DNA of 64,000 nt, from assembly GCF_014200675.1 (NCBI RefSeq), contig NZ_JACHCI010000005.1, positions 186,001-250,000 of the forward strand, written 5' to 3'. The DNA is from Janthinobacterium saanense. Its GTDB lineage: Bacteria; Pseudomonadota; Gammaproteobacteria; Burkholderiales; Burkholderiaceae_D. The position numbers and the translations under genes are program-made. Under the pieces are notes generated by a model that saw nothing but the letters and a program-made list of their open reading frames with translations, had not been told where the DNA came from and did not search any database. How positions within the stretch are numbered: the first letter of the stretch is position 1; every line of letters starts with the position of its first letter. Positions 26,860-36,001 of the stretch are shown here, piece by piece.

Positions 26860-27990
26860 TCAGTAATTCATCGGTTCGCCGCGAAAACACCTGATTGCTG
26901 AATCAACCATGCCTTCGGCGCTGCCTTGCAGGCTGTGCTGCTTGCGCAGGTATTGTGCATCGCTCCATTGCTTGACCACGTCCGACAGGTGCTTCAGCGC
27001 CGGCGTGCTGCCCAGCGCTTCGCAGTGCGGCTCCATCTTGCGCAAGGTGGTCATGATGTCTTCGCGCAGCGACATGGTTTCGTAGGTTTTCGGATGCGTG
27101 ATGGCGCCGTCCAGACCGAAGCGGCAAGCCTGGAAGCGGTTGTAGTTGTACACCAGGTAATCGTCTTCCACCGGCGGCGTTTCCTTGCGTTCGAGCAGAT
27201 AGCGGCACAGCGCCTGCAGATAGGCGGCCAGGGCGGCGGCCCGTTCCACCGTCAGCGGCGTGTCGCACACGCGCAGTTCGATGGTGCCAAATTCCGGCTT
27301 GGGCCGGATATCCCAGTAAAAGTCCTTCATGCTCTTGATGATGCCGGTGTTCTCCATCTTCGAGAAATACTCGTTGGAGAACTGGTCCCAGCTCAGGGTG
27401 AACGGCGCACGTCCGCTCATCGGGAAGGCAAATACGGAGTTCAGGCGCGCCGAGTCGAACAGGGTGTCGCGCCCCTGCACATAAGGCGAGGATGCCGACA
27501 GGGCAATGAAGTGCGGGATGTAGCGGTTCAGCGAATGGAGCAAAAACATGGCGTCATCGCCCGAGGCGCAGCCGATGTGCACGTGCTGGCCGAAGATGGT
27601 GAACTGCTTGGCCAGGTAGCCATACAGTTCCGAAATCTCCTGGAAGCGCGGCTTGGAAAAGATCTTTTGCGAGGACCATTGCTGGAACGGGTGGGTGCCG
27701 CCGCCGGAAATGCCGATATTGAGCTTGTCGCCGGCCGTCACCAGGGTGTCGCGGATTTCCTGCAACTGCGCCAGCAGCGGCGCATGGTGGGTATGCACGC
27801 TCGAGTTAATCTCGATCATGCTCTCGGTGATTTCAGGCGTGACGTTGCCAGGGAAGGGCTTTTTGTTCAGCAGGTGCAGCAGGTCGGGGCTGGCGGCTGT
27901 CAAGTCATAATCCGACAGGTTCACCAGTTGCAGTTCGAGTTCGACGCCGAATGTCAGCGCGGCCGATTGGCCAAAGGGTTCCAGCGGCAT
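26860..27990 (-). CDS. YbdK-family carboxylate-amine ligase
   Basis: The 376-residue enzyme belongs to the YbdK/GCS2 family, which shows weak glutamate-cysteine ligase activity in E. coli. Recognisable segments are [10 protein letters not shown] (metal/ATP), [32 protein letters not shown], and the [19 protein letters not shown] block near residue 250. The ATG at 27990 immediately follows the stop of the antiporter gene, so the two are one transcript. It converges with the lyase-like gene with only an 11-base gap and no obvious terminator. Confidence 0.9.
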   Translation of the reverse strand: MPLEPFGQSAALTFGVELELQLVNLSDYDLTAASPDLLHLLNKKPFPGNVTPEITESMIEINSSVHTHHAPLLAQLQEIRDTLVTAGDKLNIGISGGGTHPFQQWSSQKIFSKPRFQEISELYGYLAKQFTIFGQHVHIGCASGDDAMFLLHSLNRYIPHFIALSASSPYVQGRDTLFDSARLNSVFAFPMSGRAPFTLSWDQFSNEYFSKMENTGIIKSMKDFYWDIRPKPEFGTIELRVCDTPLTVERAAALAAYLQALCRYLLERKETPPVEDDYLVYNYNRFQACRFGLDGAITHPKTYETMSLREDIMTTLRKMEPHCEALGSTPALKHLSDVVKQWSDAQYLRKQHSLQGSAEGMVDSAIRCFRGEPMNY

Positions 27991-29178
27991 TTAGCGCTCC
28001 TTGATTTCGTGGGTTTCTTTGGCCAGCATCAGCACGCGCTGCACCAGTACGGGGCCGAGCAGTTCGAGCATCAGGGTGACGGCGGCCAGGGCGTTCAATT
28101 CATCGCCGAAATTGACGCCTTGCTGGCGCGCGTGTTCGAGCAGCAGGATGATGAAGACGGAAATCGGTGTCAGCGCCGTACCCGTCAGCATGCCCTTGCG
28201 CCAGGAAATGCCGCTGACATGCGAGAACGCGGCCACGCCGATGACCTTGGTCAGCAATCGTCCGCCGATGATGGCCAGGGCCAGGGTCGCGCCTGCCGTC
28301 ACGCTGCTCCATTCCAGGGTCGACGCGGCGTAGACGAACAGCAGCACGGTCAGCAATTCGCCGAGCGGGCCGAAATTGCGCTGCGCCTGGCTGAAAGCGA
28401 CCCTGCGGTGGCGCGCCACCAGGCCGAAGGTGAGGGTGGCCAGCAGCGGCGACAGGCTGGTGGTGTAGGTCAGGGCGACCAGCAGCATCACCGACAACGC
28501 AAAGGCGACGGTGGCGTCCTGCGCCATATTGCCCAGGCGGCGCAGCATGGCCGGCACGATGATGCCGAACACGGTGCCGGCGGCCACTGACGCGGCCAGC
28601 ACGGCGGCGCTGCTGCTGGTCGCTTCGATCAGGTCGGTCGAGCTCTGGAACATCCAGAAGCCGACGATGATATTGAAGGTGAACACGGCCAGCACGCAGT
28701 TCAGGGCCGTCAGGTGGACGATGCGTTCCGTGACCTGGCCCGAGCTGCGTTCCTCATTGATCACGCGCATGATGGTCGCTGGCGAAGTCGACATGGACAG
28801 GGAGGCCAGCAGCAGCGCCGTCATCGAGGTCACGCCAAATTCGATGCCGATAAAGTACACGACGATAAAGGTGAACAGGGATTCCACCAGACCCGTGACG
28901 GCGATCCAGGGATTGTTTTTCAGCCAGCGCAGATTGATGCGGTAGCCGACCTCGAACAGGATCAGGCCGAAGGCCACGTCGGCCAGCACCAGCATGGGGC
29001 CGGCGTCCGTTTGCGGCAGCACGCCGACCTGGGACTGGGCCAGGATGAAACCGATCACGCCATAAAAGCTGATGCGCGGCAGGCCAGTCCAGCGGTGGCC
29101 GAATTCACCGACCACCCAGGCCAGGGTAATGGCGAACGGCCAGGACAGATCGGTGGCGATCGAGAGAATACTTTGCAT
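27991..29178 (-). CDS. Cation/proton antiporter (CPA family)
   Basis: The 395-residue membrane protein has about 12 hydrophobic spans and the CPA/Kef-type core: FGLILFEVGYRI in an early helix and LSMSTSPATIMRVI with the TSPA-type discontinuous helix. It lacks the C-terminal RCK/TrkA-N domain of full Kef proteins and ends in a short charged tail. It likely exchanges Na+ or K+ for protons. The ATG at 29178 has an excellent AAGGAGTGAGC site; upstream in-frame residues are not membrane-like. It is followed directly by the YbdK ligase. Confidence 0.8.
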   Translation of the reverse strand: MQSILSIATDLSWPFAITLAWVVGEFGHRWTGLPRISFYGVIGFILAQSQVGVLPQTDAGPMLVLADVAFGLILFEVGYRINLRWLKNNPWIAVTGLVESLFTFIVVYFIGIEFGVTSMTALLLASLSMSTSPATIMRVINEERSSGQVTERIVHLTALNCVLAVFTFNIIVGFWMFQSSTDLIEATSSSAAVLAASVAAGTVFGIIVPAMLRRLGNMAQDATVAFALSVMLLVALTYTTSLSPLLATLTFGLVARHRRVAFSQAQRNFGPLGELLTVLLFVYAASTLEWSSVTAGATLALAIIGGRLLTKVIGVAAFSHVSGISWRKGMLTGTALTPISVFIILLLEHARQQGVNFGDELNALAAVTLMLELLGPVLVQRVLMLAKETHEIKER

Positions 29179-29471
29179 GCTCACTCCTTTGAATTGGCGC
29201 TGGCACCGGCCGGCAGCGTCCAGGCTGGCGCGGCAACATCGTGGTGCAGCGATAGTGCATTTTTTGCGCAGGCCGCGATGCGCTGATTCTACCGGAGCAG
29301 AAGCCGCGCACGGCGTACGCAATCGAACCGTGCCACGGCCATGGCGGCCGTGCACAAGATGCAGCAAGGGCGGGCATGCTGCCCGCAGCGGAGTAGATCC
29401 GCAGAGTTAATCAGTACCGCAGTGTACGGCATGGCGGCGCCATGCCGCCATGGATTCTTTGTTGCGTCCTT

Positions 29472-30641
29472 TTATTTACTGAGCAGGCGCATGCCCCGTT
29501 CCAGCCCATCGACGGACAAGGGGAACATGCGGTTGTTCATCAATTGCCGCATCACCCCTATCGATTGGCGGTATTGCCACAAGCCTTCCTGCTCGGGATT
29601 AAGCCAGATGAATTTCGGGAAAGCCGTCGTGAAACGCGACAGCCAGACCGTGCCCGCTTCCTCGTTGTTGTACTCGACCGAGCCGCCCGGCTGCAGGATT
29701 TCATAGGGGCTCATGGTGGCGTCGCCGACAAAGATCAGCTTGGTGTCGGGCGGGTATTTGCGCAGCACGTCCCAGGTGGAAAAACGCTCGGATTGACGGC
29801 GCCGGTTGTTTTTCCACAGGGTGTCGTAGACGCAGTTATGGAAGTAAAAAAATTCCATGTTCTTGAATTCCGTCTTCGCCGCCGAGAACAGTTCTTCGGT
29901 GCGCTCGATATGGTCATCCATGCTGCCGCCCACGTCGAACAGCATCAGCACCTTGATGCGGTTCTTGCGTTCCGGGCGCATCCTGATGTCGAGATAACCC
30001 GCGTTATTGGCCGTGGCGGCGATGGTAGCGTCCAGCGCCAGTTCGTCTTGCGCGCCCTCGCGCGCGAACTTGCGCAGGCGGCGCAGCGCCACTTTCAGGT
30101 TGCGCGTGCCCAGTTCGCGTTCGCCGTCGTAATCCTGATAGCTGCGCGCTTCCCATACTTTGACGGCCGTGCGGTTGCCGCCCTTGCCGCCGATGCGTAT
30201 GCCTTCCGGATTGGTGCCGCCATTGCCGAACGGCGAAGTGCCGCCCGTGCCTATCCACTTGCTGCCGCCTTCGTGGCGCTCCTTCTGCTCCTTCAGCAGT
30301 TCGTTCAGGCGGTCCATCAATTTATCGTAGCCGAATTTTTCCAGCTGCGCTTTTTGCTCGTCGGTCAGTTCGCGCTGCATGCGCTTGAGCAGCCAGTCCA
30401 GCGGGATCGCCGCATTCGATTCAAAGGCCGCATTGACACCCTTGAAATACTGCGCGAAGGCGCGGTCGAACTTGTCGAAATGGGCTTCATCCTTGACCAG
30501 GGTCAGGCGCGACAAATAATAAAAATCATCCATCGAAGCCTTGATGACATTCTTTTGCAGCGCCTCCAATAAAGTCAGGAATTCCTTGATCGAGACGGGT
30601 ATTTTCGCGTCCTTGAGCGTGAAGAAAAAATCGATCAGCAT
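29472..30641 (-). CDS. VWA (CoxE-like) domain protein
   Basis: The 389-residue protein has an N-terminal helical domain and a C-terminal von Willebrand factor A domain starting about residue 200 (RKNRIKVLMLFDVGGSMDDH). The MIDAS metal site reads DVGGS instead of DxSxS, which I believe is the normal form in this CoxE-like subfamily. A Gly-rich linker (KGGN, GTGGTSPFGNGGT) joins the halves. With the MoxR ATPase two genes upstream it forms a MoxR-VWA chaperone/insertase-like pair. The start at 30641 overlaps the upstream GNAT gene by seven bases; longer in-frame starts lie deeper in that gene. Confidence 0.88.
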   Translation of the reverse strand: MLIDFFFTLKDAKIPVSIKEFLTLLEALQKNVIKASMDDFYYLSRLTLVKDEAHFDKFDRAFAQYFKGVNAAFESNAAIPLDWLLKRMQRELTDEQKAQLEKFGYDKLMDRLNELLKEQKERHEGGSKWIGTGGTSPFGNGGTNPEGIRIGGKGGNRTAVKVWEARSYQDYDGERELGTRNLKVALRRLRKFAREGAQDELALDATIAATANNAGYLDIRMRPERKNRIKVLMLFDVGGSMDDHIERTEELFSAAKTEFKNMEFFYFHNCVYDTLWKNNRRRQSERFSTWDVLRKYPPDTKLIFVGDATMSPYEILQPGGSVEYNNEEAGTVWLSRFTTAFPKFIWLNPEQEGLWQYRQSIGVMRQLMNNRMFPLSVDGLERGMRLLSK

Positions 30642-31261
30642 GGCGCTTCCTGTACTGCGCGGGGCAGCGCGGCGATGGGGCGCTGTGCCAGCTTGTAGCG
30701 CAAGTGGGCGGCGATTTCCGGCCATTCGCCGCGCGTAATGCTGTACATGACCGTATCGCGCACGGTGCCATCGCGGCGCAGCGCATGGTGGCGCAGCACG
30801 CCATCTTTTTTCGCGCCCAGGCGCTCGATGGCCGCTTGCGAAGCGTGGTTGAAATTATCGGTGCGAAAACCCACCAGCGCACAGTCCAGAGTCTCGAAGG
30901 CATGCGTCAGCAACAGCAGCTTGGCCGTGGTGTTGACGTGGCTGCGCTGGCAGCGCCCGGCATACCAGGTGTAGCCGATTTCCAGGCGGCCGATGGTCGG
31001 CACCACATCGTGGTAGCTGGTAGTGCCGATCACCTCGCCGCTGTCCATATCGATGACGGCGAAGGCGAAGCGCGTGGGGCGCATTTCTATGCCCTTGAAG
31101 ATGTACTGGTCGACCTGGTCCGGTTCGGGCACGGAGGTCACGCGCAGCTTCCACAGTTCGCCATCCATGGCGGCGGCGCGCAGGCCGGCTGCATGGTGGG
31201 GCGCCAGCGGTTCCAGGCGGATGCCGTTCAGCTCCAGCGTGACGGGCGTGATCTCGTTCAT
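30635..31261 (-). CDS. GNAT-family N-acetyltransferase (RimJ/RimL type)
   Basis: The 208-residue protein has the RimJ/RimL-like layout: the N-terminal LEPLAPHHAAGL strand-helix, the IGTTSYHDVVP strand, EIGYTWYAGRCQRSHVN near the acetyl-CoA loop, and NHASQAAIERLGAKKDGVLRHH toward the end. It should transfer acetyl from acetyl-CoA to a protein N-terminus or small amine. It lies between moxR and the VWA gene with a 9-base gap on one side and a 7-base overlap on the other, so it is part of that operon, which is not the usual content of a MoxR-VWA pair. Confidence 0.88.
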   Translation of the reverse strand: MNEITPVTLELNGIRLEPLAPHHAAGLRAAAMDGELWKLRVTSVPEPDQVDQYIFKGIEMRPTRFAFAVIDMDSGEVIGTTSYHDVVPTIGRLEIGYTWYAGRCQRSHVNTTAKLLLLTHAFETLDCALVGFRTDNFNHASQAAIERLGAKKDGVLRHHALRRDGTVRDTVMYSITRGEWPEIAAHLRYKLAQRPIAALPRAVQEAPC

Positions 31262-31270
31262 CGGCAGCCC

Positions 31271-32140
31271 TTAACGGTTGGTGCGCGACATGAACATCAG
31301 GCGTTCGAACAGGTGCACATCCTGTTCATTTTTCAGCAGCGCGCCATGCAGGGGCGGTACGATGGTTTTTGCATCCTGGCTGCGCAGGGCTTCGGCAGGA
31401 ATATCTTCGGCCAGCAGCAGCTTGAGCCAGTCCAGGAATTCCGAGGTCGACGGTTTTTTCTTCAGGCCCGGCACGTCGCGCACGGCATAAAAGGTTTGCA
31501 GCGCCTGCGCCAGCAATTCCTGTTTCAGCTGCGGATAATGGACGGCGACGATCTGCTCCATTGTGTCCTTGTCGGGGAATTTGATGTAATGGAAGAAGCA
31601 GCGGCGCAAAAAGGCGTCCGGTAATTCCTTCTCATTGTTGGAAGTGATGATGACCAGCGGGCGGTGGCGCGCCGTGACCATTTCGCGCGTTTCATAGACA
31701 TAGAATTCCATGCGGTCGAGTTCACGCAGCAAGTCGTTCGGGAATTCGATGTCGGCCTTGTCGATTTCATCGATCAGCAGCACTACCGGCTCGGGCGCCG
31801 TGAAGGCTTGCCACAGCACGCCCTTGACGATGTAGTTCTGGATCTCGCGCACGCGCTCGTCGCCCAGCTGCGAATCGCGCAGGCGCGAAACGGCGTCGTA
31901 TTCGTACAGCCCTTGCTGGGCCTTGGTGGTCGACTTGATATGCCATTGCATCAGCGGCATGTTCAGCGCGGCCGCCACTTCCTCGGCCAGCATGGTCTTG
32001 CCGGTGCCCGGCTCGCCCTTGATCAGCAAGGGCCGCTGCAGGGTCAACGCTGCATTCACGGCCAGTTTCAGGTCGGCGGTGGCGACATACTGTTCGGAGC
32101 CTTCGAAGCGCGGGCCTGGCTGGGTGTGCGGTGCTTGCAT
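31271..32140 (-). CDS. MoxR-family AAA+ ATPase
   Basis: The 289-residue ATPase has Walker A GEPGTGKTML, Walker B VVLLIDEIDKAD, sensor-1 IITSNNEKELPDAFLRRCFF with the arginine finger region, and the small lid domain. MoxR proteins act with VWA partners to mature metal centres or protein complexes; here the partner lies two genes downstream. Its promoter is in the 228-base region shared with the divergent cytochrome gene. Confidence 0.92.
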   Translation of the reverse strand: MQAPHTQPGPRFEGSEQYVATADLKLAVNAALTLQRPLLIKGEPGTGKTMLAEEVAAALNMPLMQWHIKSTTKAQQGLYEYDAVSRLRDSQLGDERVREIQNYIVKGVLWQAFTAPEPVVLLIDEIDKADIEFPNDLLRELDRMEFYVYETREMVTARHRPLVIITSNNEKELPDAFLRRCFFHYIKFPDKDTMEQIVAVHYPQLKQELLAQALQTFYAVRDVPGLKKKPSTSEFLDWLKLLLAEDIPAEALRSQDAKTIVPPLHGALLKNEQDVHLFERLMFMSRTNR

Positions 32141-32368
32141 GAGCGATCTGCCTGAGTGAGAAGATGAATGGTAAAAACCGAGTATAAACAGAACTGTGCC
32201 GGCCTGCCACGCAAGCGCTCTGTGCCAGCATGCACACAGCGTGTTTTTGTAGGTGGACTTGCAAGAACATCTTGGTTAGAATCGGCAATTAACAGCTTAT
32301 TTGTCAACATTTAGGAATAAAAAACCAGCTCTGGCGTTTCTCCGATTATCTTTGTTCACTTTGCCACT

Positions 32369-32698
32369 ATGAAAAAAATATTTGCACTTCTCGTGCTTGC
32401 CGGCATAGCAAATGCCGTCACAGCGGCTGACATTGTAGGAAACGCCAAGGCCGGGACAGCCAAGGTGGAAATGTGTATCGGTTGTCACGGTATTCCCGGT
32501 TACAAGGCCACCTTTCCCGAAGTCTTCCAGGTGCCGATGATCGGTGGCCAATCGGCGAAATATATCGAGAGCGCGCTGCAGGCGTATAAAAAAGGCGATC
32601 GCAAACATCCCAGCATGAAGGGGATTGCCACCAGCCTGTCGGACCAGGATATTGCCGACGTCGCCGCCTATTATTCGCAACAAGCCAAGTCGAACTGA
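32369..32698 (+). CDS. Small periplasmic c-type cytochrome
   Basis: The 109-residue protein has a signal peptide (MKKIFALLVLAGIANAVTAA) and a single heme-c site CIGCH at 36-40. A Met in HPSMKGI is the probable second axial ligand, and the typical C-terminal class I helix IADVAAYYSQQ closes the domain. It most resembles one half of cytochrome c4/c553. An electron donor role to a terminal oxidase is likely. A second related gene follows eleven bases later. Confidence 0.9.
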   Translation: MKKIFALLVLAGIANAVTAADIVGNAKAGTAKVEMCIGCHGIPGYKATFPEVFQVPMIGGQSAKYIESALQAYKKGDRKHPSMKGIATSLSDQDIADVAAYYSQQAKSN

Positions 32699-32709
32699 GG
32701 ACTAGCCAG

Positions 32710-33051
32710 ATGAAAAAACTACTCGCCGCCCTGGTTTGCGCTGTCTTTTCGCTGGGCGCCAGCGCTGCCGGCAACATCAATGCGGGCAAGGCGCTGGCGG
32801 AAAAATACGCCTGCGCCAGCTGCCACGGCAAGGATTACAATTCGCCGACCGAAGCGACGTATCCCAAGCTGGCTGGCCAGCACCGCGATTACCTGGAACA
32901 TGCACTGACCGGCTACAAGCGCGGCGACAAGGGGTATGGCCGCAACAATGCCGTCATGACGGGGCAGGTCAAGCCGCTGACCAACCAGGATATCAAGGAC
33001 CTGGCCGCCTACTTCCACAGCTTGCCCGGCACCTTGGTGACGCACCGCTGA
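32710..33051 (+). CDS. Small periplasmic c-type cytochrome, second of the pair
   Basis: The 113-residue protein has a Sec signal (MKKLLAALVCAVFSLGASAA), heme site CASCH at 35-39, and a C-terminal helix IKDLAAYFHSL. The likely distal Met is in NNAVMTGQ. Sequence layout matches the cytochrome just upstream, so the pair may have arisen by duplication and could function like the two halves of a di-heme cytochrome c4. AGGACTAGCCAG before the ATG is the ribosome site. Confidence 0.9.
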   Translation: MKKLLAALVCAVFSLGASAAGNINAGKALAEKYACASCHGKDYNSPTEATYPKLAGQHRDYLEHALTGYKRGDKGYGRNNAVMTGQVKPLTNQDIKDLAAYFHSLPGTLVTHR

Positions 33052-33062
33052 TTGTTATCAAG

Positions 33063-33464
33063 CTATCTCCAAAAGCTGCGCTGGTCGCGGCTTTGTTCAT
33101 ACAGCGCCAGAAACACCAGGCCTGCGATCAGTGTGATGTTTTTCGTGAGCGGCCCGAAAGGGTGGAGCAGGAATTCCGGCAGGAAGACGGCGATCACCAG
33201 CGAGTAGCCGGCCACCAGCGCGCACTGCAGCGACCACAGCCATGGCCGGGCATGGGCCAGTGAGGCGATGCCCATGGCCAGGTCGGCCAGGCATGCGGCG
33301 GCAAACACCTGCTCTGTATGGGACGTGAGACCGCTGCGGCGCAGCCAGGCGAGCGACTCGGCCTGCGGGTACAGGTACCAGGAGACAAATGCAGTCCATA
33401 GCCAGAGGAAGGCCATGCCGAGACGCATGGCCCAGTATAGCCGGTGCAGGTTCGCCGGCTTCAT
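33063..33464 (-). CDS. DoxX-like small membrane protein
   Basis: The 133-residue protein has four predicted membrane spans and the layout of the DoxX-like family (RLYWAMRLGMAFLWLWTAF, then VFAAACLADLAMGIASL, then LHPFGPLTKNITLIAGLVF). The function of this family is not established. The ATG at 33464 overlaps the upstream DUF2269 stop (33461-33463), so the two are coupled. The longer frame from 33908 is a shadow of that gene. Confidence 0.75.
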   Translation of the reverse strand: MKPANLHRLYWAMRLGMAFLWLWTAFVSWYLYPQAESLAWLRRSGLTSHTEQVFAAACLADLAMGIASLAHARPWLWSLQCALVAGYSLVIAVFLPEFLLHPFGPLTKNITLIAGLVFLALYEQSRDQRSFWR

Positions 33465-33931
33465 AACGAAGGCTTGGCCACCATCAGCCAGTAGACCAGC
33501 ATCAGCGCGACAAATGCCGGCACGCCCAGCCAGAACCAGCAGCGCGCATAAGCCCAGTACAGGCTCGGCAGCGCAGTCGCCGTGTCGTCGGCCAGGCGGG
33601 CCAGGCTGCGCATGCGGATCTGCAGCCACAGCACCGGCAGCCAGCAGGCGCCTGCCAGCGCATACAGCAGTATCGAGACCAGCACCCAGCCGGACAGTAT
33701 CGGATAGCCTGCCAGGTGCGCCAGCGCCAGTCCGGATAGCGGCTGGATAATGACGGCCGGCGTCGTGAACAGCCAGTCGGCCAGCACGGTCTTTTCGGCC
33801 GACAGGCGAATCGCGCGCACCTCGCCGCCGCGGTCGGTGATCCACTTGAAGAAAGCGATGCCGATGCCGGTGCCGAACAGGATCGTGGCGCTGAGGATGT
33901 GCAGCCATTTGACGAACAGGTACCAGCTCAT
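33461..33931 (-). CDS. DUF2269-family membrane protein
   Basis: The 156-residue protein has four to five membrane spans and the DUF2269 start (KWLHILSATILFGTGIGIAF). His10 and other helix-embedded histidines resemble membrane heme ligands, but this is not shown. The family has no settled function. It is coupled at both ends: its ATG overlaps the upstream oxidoreductase stop and its stop overlaps the DoxX-like start. Confidence 0.8.
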   Translation of the reverse strand: MSWYLFVKWLHILSATILFGTGIGIAFFKWITDRGGEVRAIRLSAEKTVLADWLFTTPAVIIQPLSGLALAHLAGYPILSGWVLVSILLYALAGACWLPVLWLQIRMRSLARLADDTATALPSLYWAYARCWFWLGVPAFVALMLVYWLMVAKPSL

Positions 33932-35046
33932 GCCGGCACCTCGGTCACGTCATGGCCTTGCAGCGCGGCCAGGTAGTCTTCCACCGTGAGCAGGCCGACG
34001 CAGGGCGTCGCACCGTGCGGCAATGGTGCACCACGGCCGGTGCCGGCGGCCAGTTTGTTTGCCAGTGCGATCGCCGCGCCGCAGGGGATATGCGGGCCGT
34101 GGTTTTGCGCTGCCAGCAACTGCCATGTCAAACTCAATGGCAGGCCATCGAACCCCACGCCGTCCATCGTCACGAACATGGCGCCCTTGTCGCTCACCAG
34201 CGGTTCCAGCCACTGGCTGATCGCGTGCAGCGGCCTGACCAGCGGCACCAGGCTGCGCAACAGGCCCAGCCGCACCAGCTGCGCCGCGGCCCAGACGAAC
34301 AGGTGACCGGGGGCGCTGGCAAAACCGGCGTGAAACGTGACGGTCTCCAGGCCAGGATAGCGTTGCGGGAATAGCGCCAGGTCGGGCACGTCGCAACTGC
34401 CCAGCAAGCGCGCGCCAATTGGCGGGGCAAAACGGTGGCGTTGCAGGTCGAGCCAGCCGTGCGTGGTTTCCTGGCGGCCGGCGACGCGGCGCTGGAAGGG
34501 CTTGCCGCAATACGAAAAGATGCCGGCCATGGTGGCAATGCCCGGCGCGCGGGCGCCGGAGGCGATGCCGTGGCGGATCGATGAGAGCTGGCGAAAGCGC
34601 GGCAGGTAGCGGTCGACCACCGCCGACGACAGGGCCGGCAGCGAACTGGCGCCACTGGTGACGAAGACGCCGCGCTGAAGCGCCCGGTCATTGAGGCTGG
34701 CAATGCCGGCGACAAAATCACGGCCGTCCGCCAGGTCGATATAGTTGGCGCCAGCGTCTATCGCTGCGCACGCGACGCGATAATCCTGGCCCTGGAATGG
34801 GCCTGCGGTATGGATCAGTGTGTCTATTTTCAGTGCGGCCAGGCGCTGCGCCAGGTCCGGGGCATGCCCGTCGAGCGCCAGCGCTTGTTGCGGCGGCAGG
34901 CCCAATTGCGCCGTCAATGCCCTGGCCTTGCCAGGATCGCGCCCCGCCACCAGCAGATGGACATTCTTGTTGGCGGCCAGCGCCGTGCAAATGCGCGCGC
35001 CGAAAAAACCGTAACCGCCTAATACAAGAATGGTGTGATGGGCCAA
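33928..35046 (-). CDS. Saccharopine dehydrogenase-like NAD(P)-binding protein
   Basis: The roughly 372-residue protein opens with a Rossmann motif (ILVLGGYGFFGARI) followed by LLVAGRDPGKA, DTLIHTAGPFQGQ and ANYIDLADGRDF, the layout of saccharopine-dehydrogenase-like oxidoreductases (SCCPDH/trans-enoyl reductase type). The substrate is unknown. No ATG lies close to the Rossmann strand; TTG at 35046 behind GAAGGA is the best start, while an ATG at 35124 would overlap the upstream gene by 32 bases. It heads a coupled group with the DUF2269 and DoxX-like genes. Confidence 0.75.
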   Translation of the reverse strand: MAHHTILVLGGYGFFGARICTALAANKNVHLLVAGRDPGKARALTAQLGLPPQQALALDGHAPDLAQRLAALKIDTLIHTAGPFQGQDYRVACAAIDAGANYIDLADGRDFVAGIASLNDRALQRGVFVTSGASSLPALSSAVVDRYLPRFRQLSSIRHGIASGARAPGIATMAGIFSYCGKPFQRRVAGRQETTHGWLDLQRHRFAPPIGARLLGSCDVPDLALFPQRYPGLETVTFHAGFASAPGHLFVWAAAQLVRLGLLRSLVPLVRPLHAISQWLEPLVSDKGAMFVTMDGVGFDGLPLSLTWQLLAAQNHGPHIPCGAAIALANKLAAGTGRGAPLPHGATPCVGLLTVEDYLAALQGHDVTEVPA

Positions 35047-35092
35047 GGTATCCTTCAGTTGATGAGTTCCTTGGCAAGATGATACTACCTGA

Positions 35093-35515
35093 TCAGCGGC
35101 GCCGCACGCTTTCGATATACGCATCCGTATCCGGCGGCAAGCCCGAGCGCTGCGAGGCCCAGATCATCTGGCCCAGGCATTCCATCACTTCATGCTGGGC
35201 CGCGTGCATGGAATCGAGGCGCTGCATCAGTTGCTGCACGGCCTGGCGGATGCCGCGCGGCTGGTCCACTTGTATTTGTTCCGTGATCGACAGATGCATG
35301 GACAGGTGTAAAAAGGGATTGGCTTGCCCCCCTTCCACGGAATAATCGCGGGCCAGCGCCGCTTCGACGTCGCTCAACTCATTTTCATATTCGGGGTGTT
35401 CCAGGATCCAGTCGAGCGCAATCGCTTCCATGGGGCTGAGAATTTCATGCGCGCGGTGCTTGCGCAGGGTATCGCAAAAGAAACGGCGCACATCATCGGA
35501 GGATGGATTAAACAT
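35093..35515 (-). CDS. DUF1841-family protein
   Basis: The 140-residue cytoplasmic protein begins MFNPSSDDVRRFF and contains the DUF1841 signature NPFLHLSMHLSITEQIQVD, with a conserved His pair. The family is common in beta- and gammaproteobacteria and its function is unknown. It is the first gene of the minus-strand group here; the mqo control region lies on its other side. Confidence 0.88.
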   Translation of the reverse strand: MFNPSSDDVRRFFCDTLRKHRAHEILSPMEAIALDWILEHPEYENELSDVEAALARDYSVEGGQANPFLHLSMHLSITEQIQVDQPRGIRQAVQQLMQRLDSMHAAQHEVMECLGQMIWASQRSGLPPDTDAYIESVRRR

Positions 35516-36001
35516 CGTATTAGTACGTAAATGGAAGCAAGCAGCATTGTACCGCGTACTGTGATGACCTACTGATTATTGCTCGATTTCCCGCTGCTAC
35601 AGCGCATTTATGGTCTTTTTTTAATCTTTTGCTTAATTTAATTTAATACCAAGCAGTAAGTATTATCCACTATCCTTTCGAACGAGCAACGTCAATTAAC
35701 GGTGATAAAATTCCTGTCCTTGACATTTGCTATGGACTTGACCGCGATTTTGTTGCCAGTTTTTGCCGCCCGGCGGGCTGTGCAGAGGCCGCGCCGTGGT
35801 TTGTATTGTCCGCACCCTTGCCACCAGATTTGCTCTTGAATCATCCGGGAGCATGGCAGCATGCATGCTCATTATCTCAACATCCGCCTGTCCGGCCGCC
35901 CTGGCGCACTGGATGGCGGACTGTTTGCTTTATCTGCTGATGTTGCTGTCGTGGTGGCGTGCAAGAACAACCTTCTGCTGTATTCAATAACGGAGTTACG
36001 T
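35516..36001. other. 486-base region between DUF1841 and mqo without a supported gene
   Basis: Bases 35570-35720 are A/T-rich compared with the surroundings and probably hold the promoters of both divergent genes; TTGACA at 35721-35726 is the only clear -35-like hexamer. Short open frames at 35763-35990 and an in-frame N-terminal extension of mqo from 35861 do not look like protein. Confidence 0.5.

Noticed and set aside
35763..36001. Small frame and in-frame N-terminal extension before mqo
   Set aside because: The extension would bury the clear lipoprotein signal at 36002, and the small frame has no ribosome site or family.
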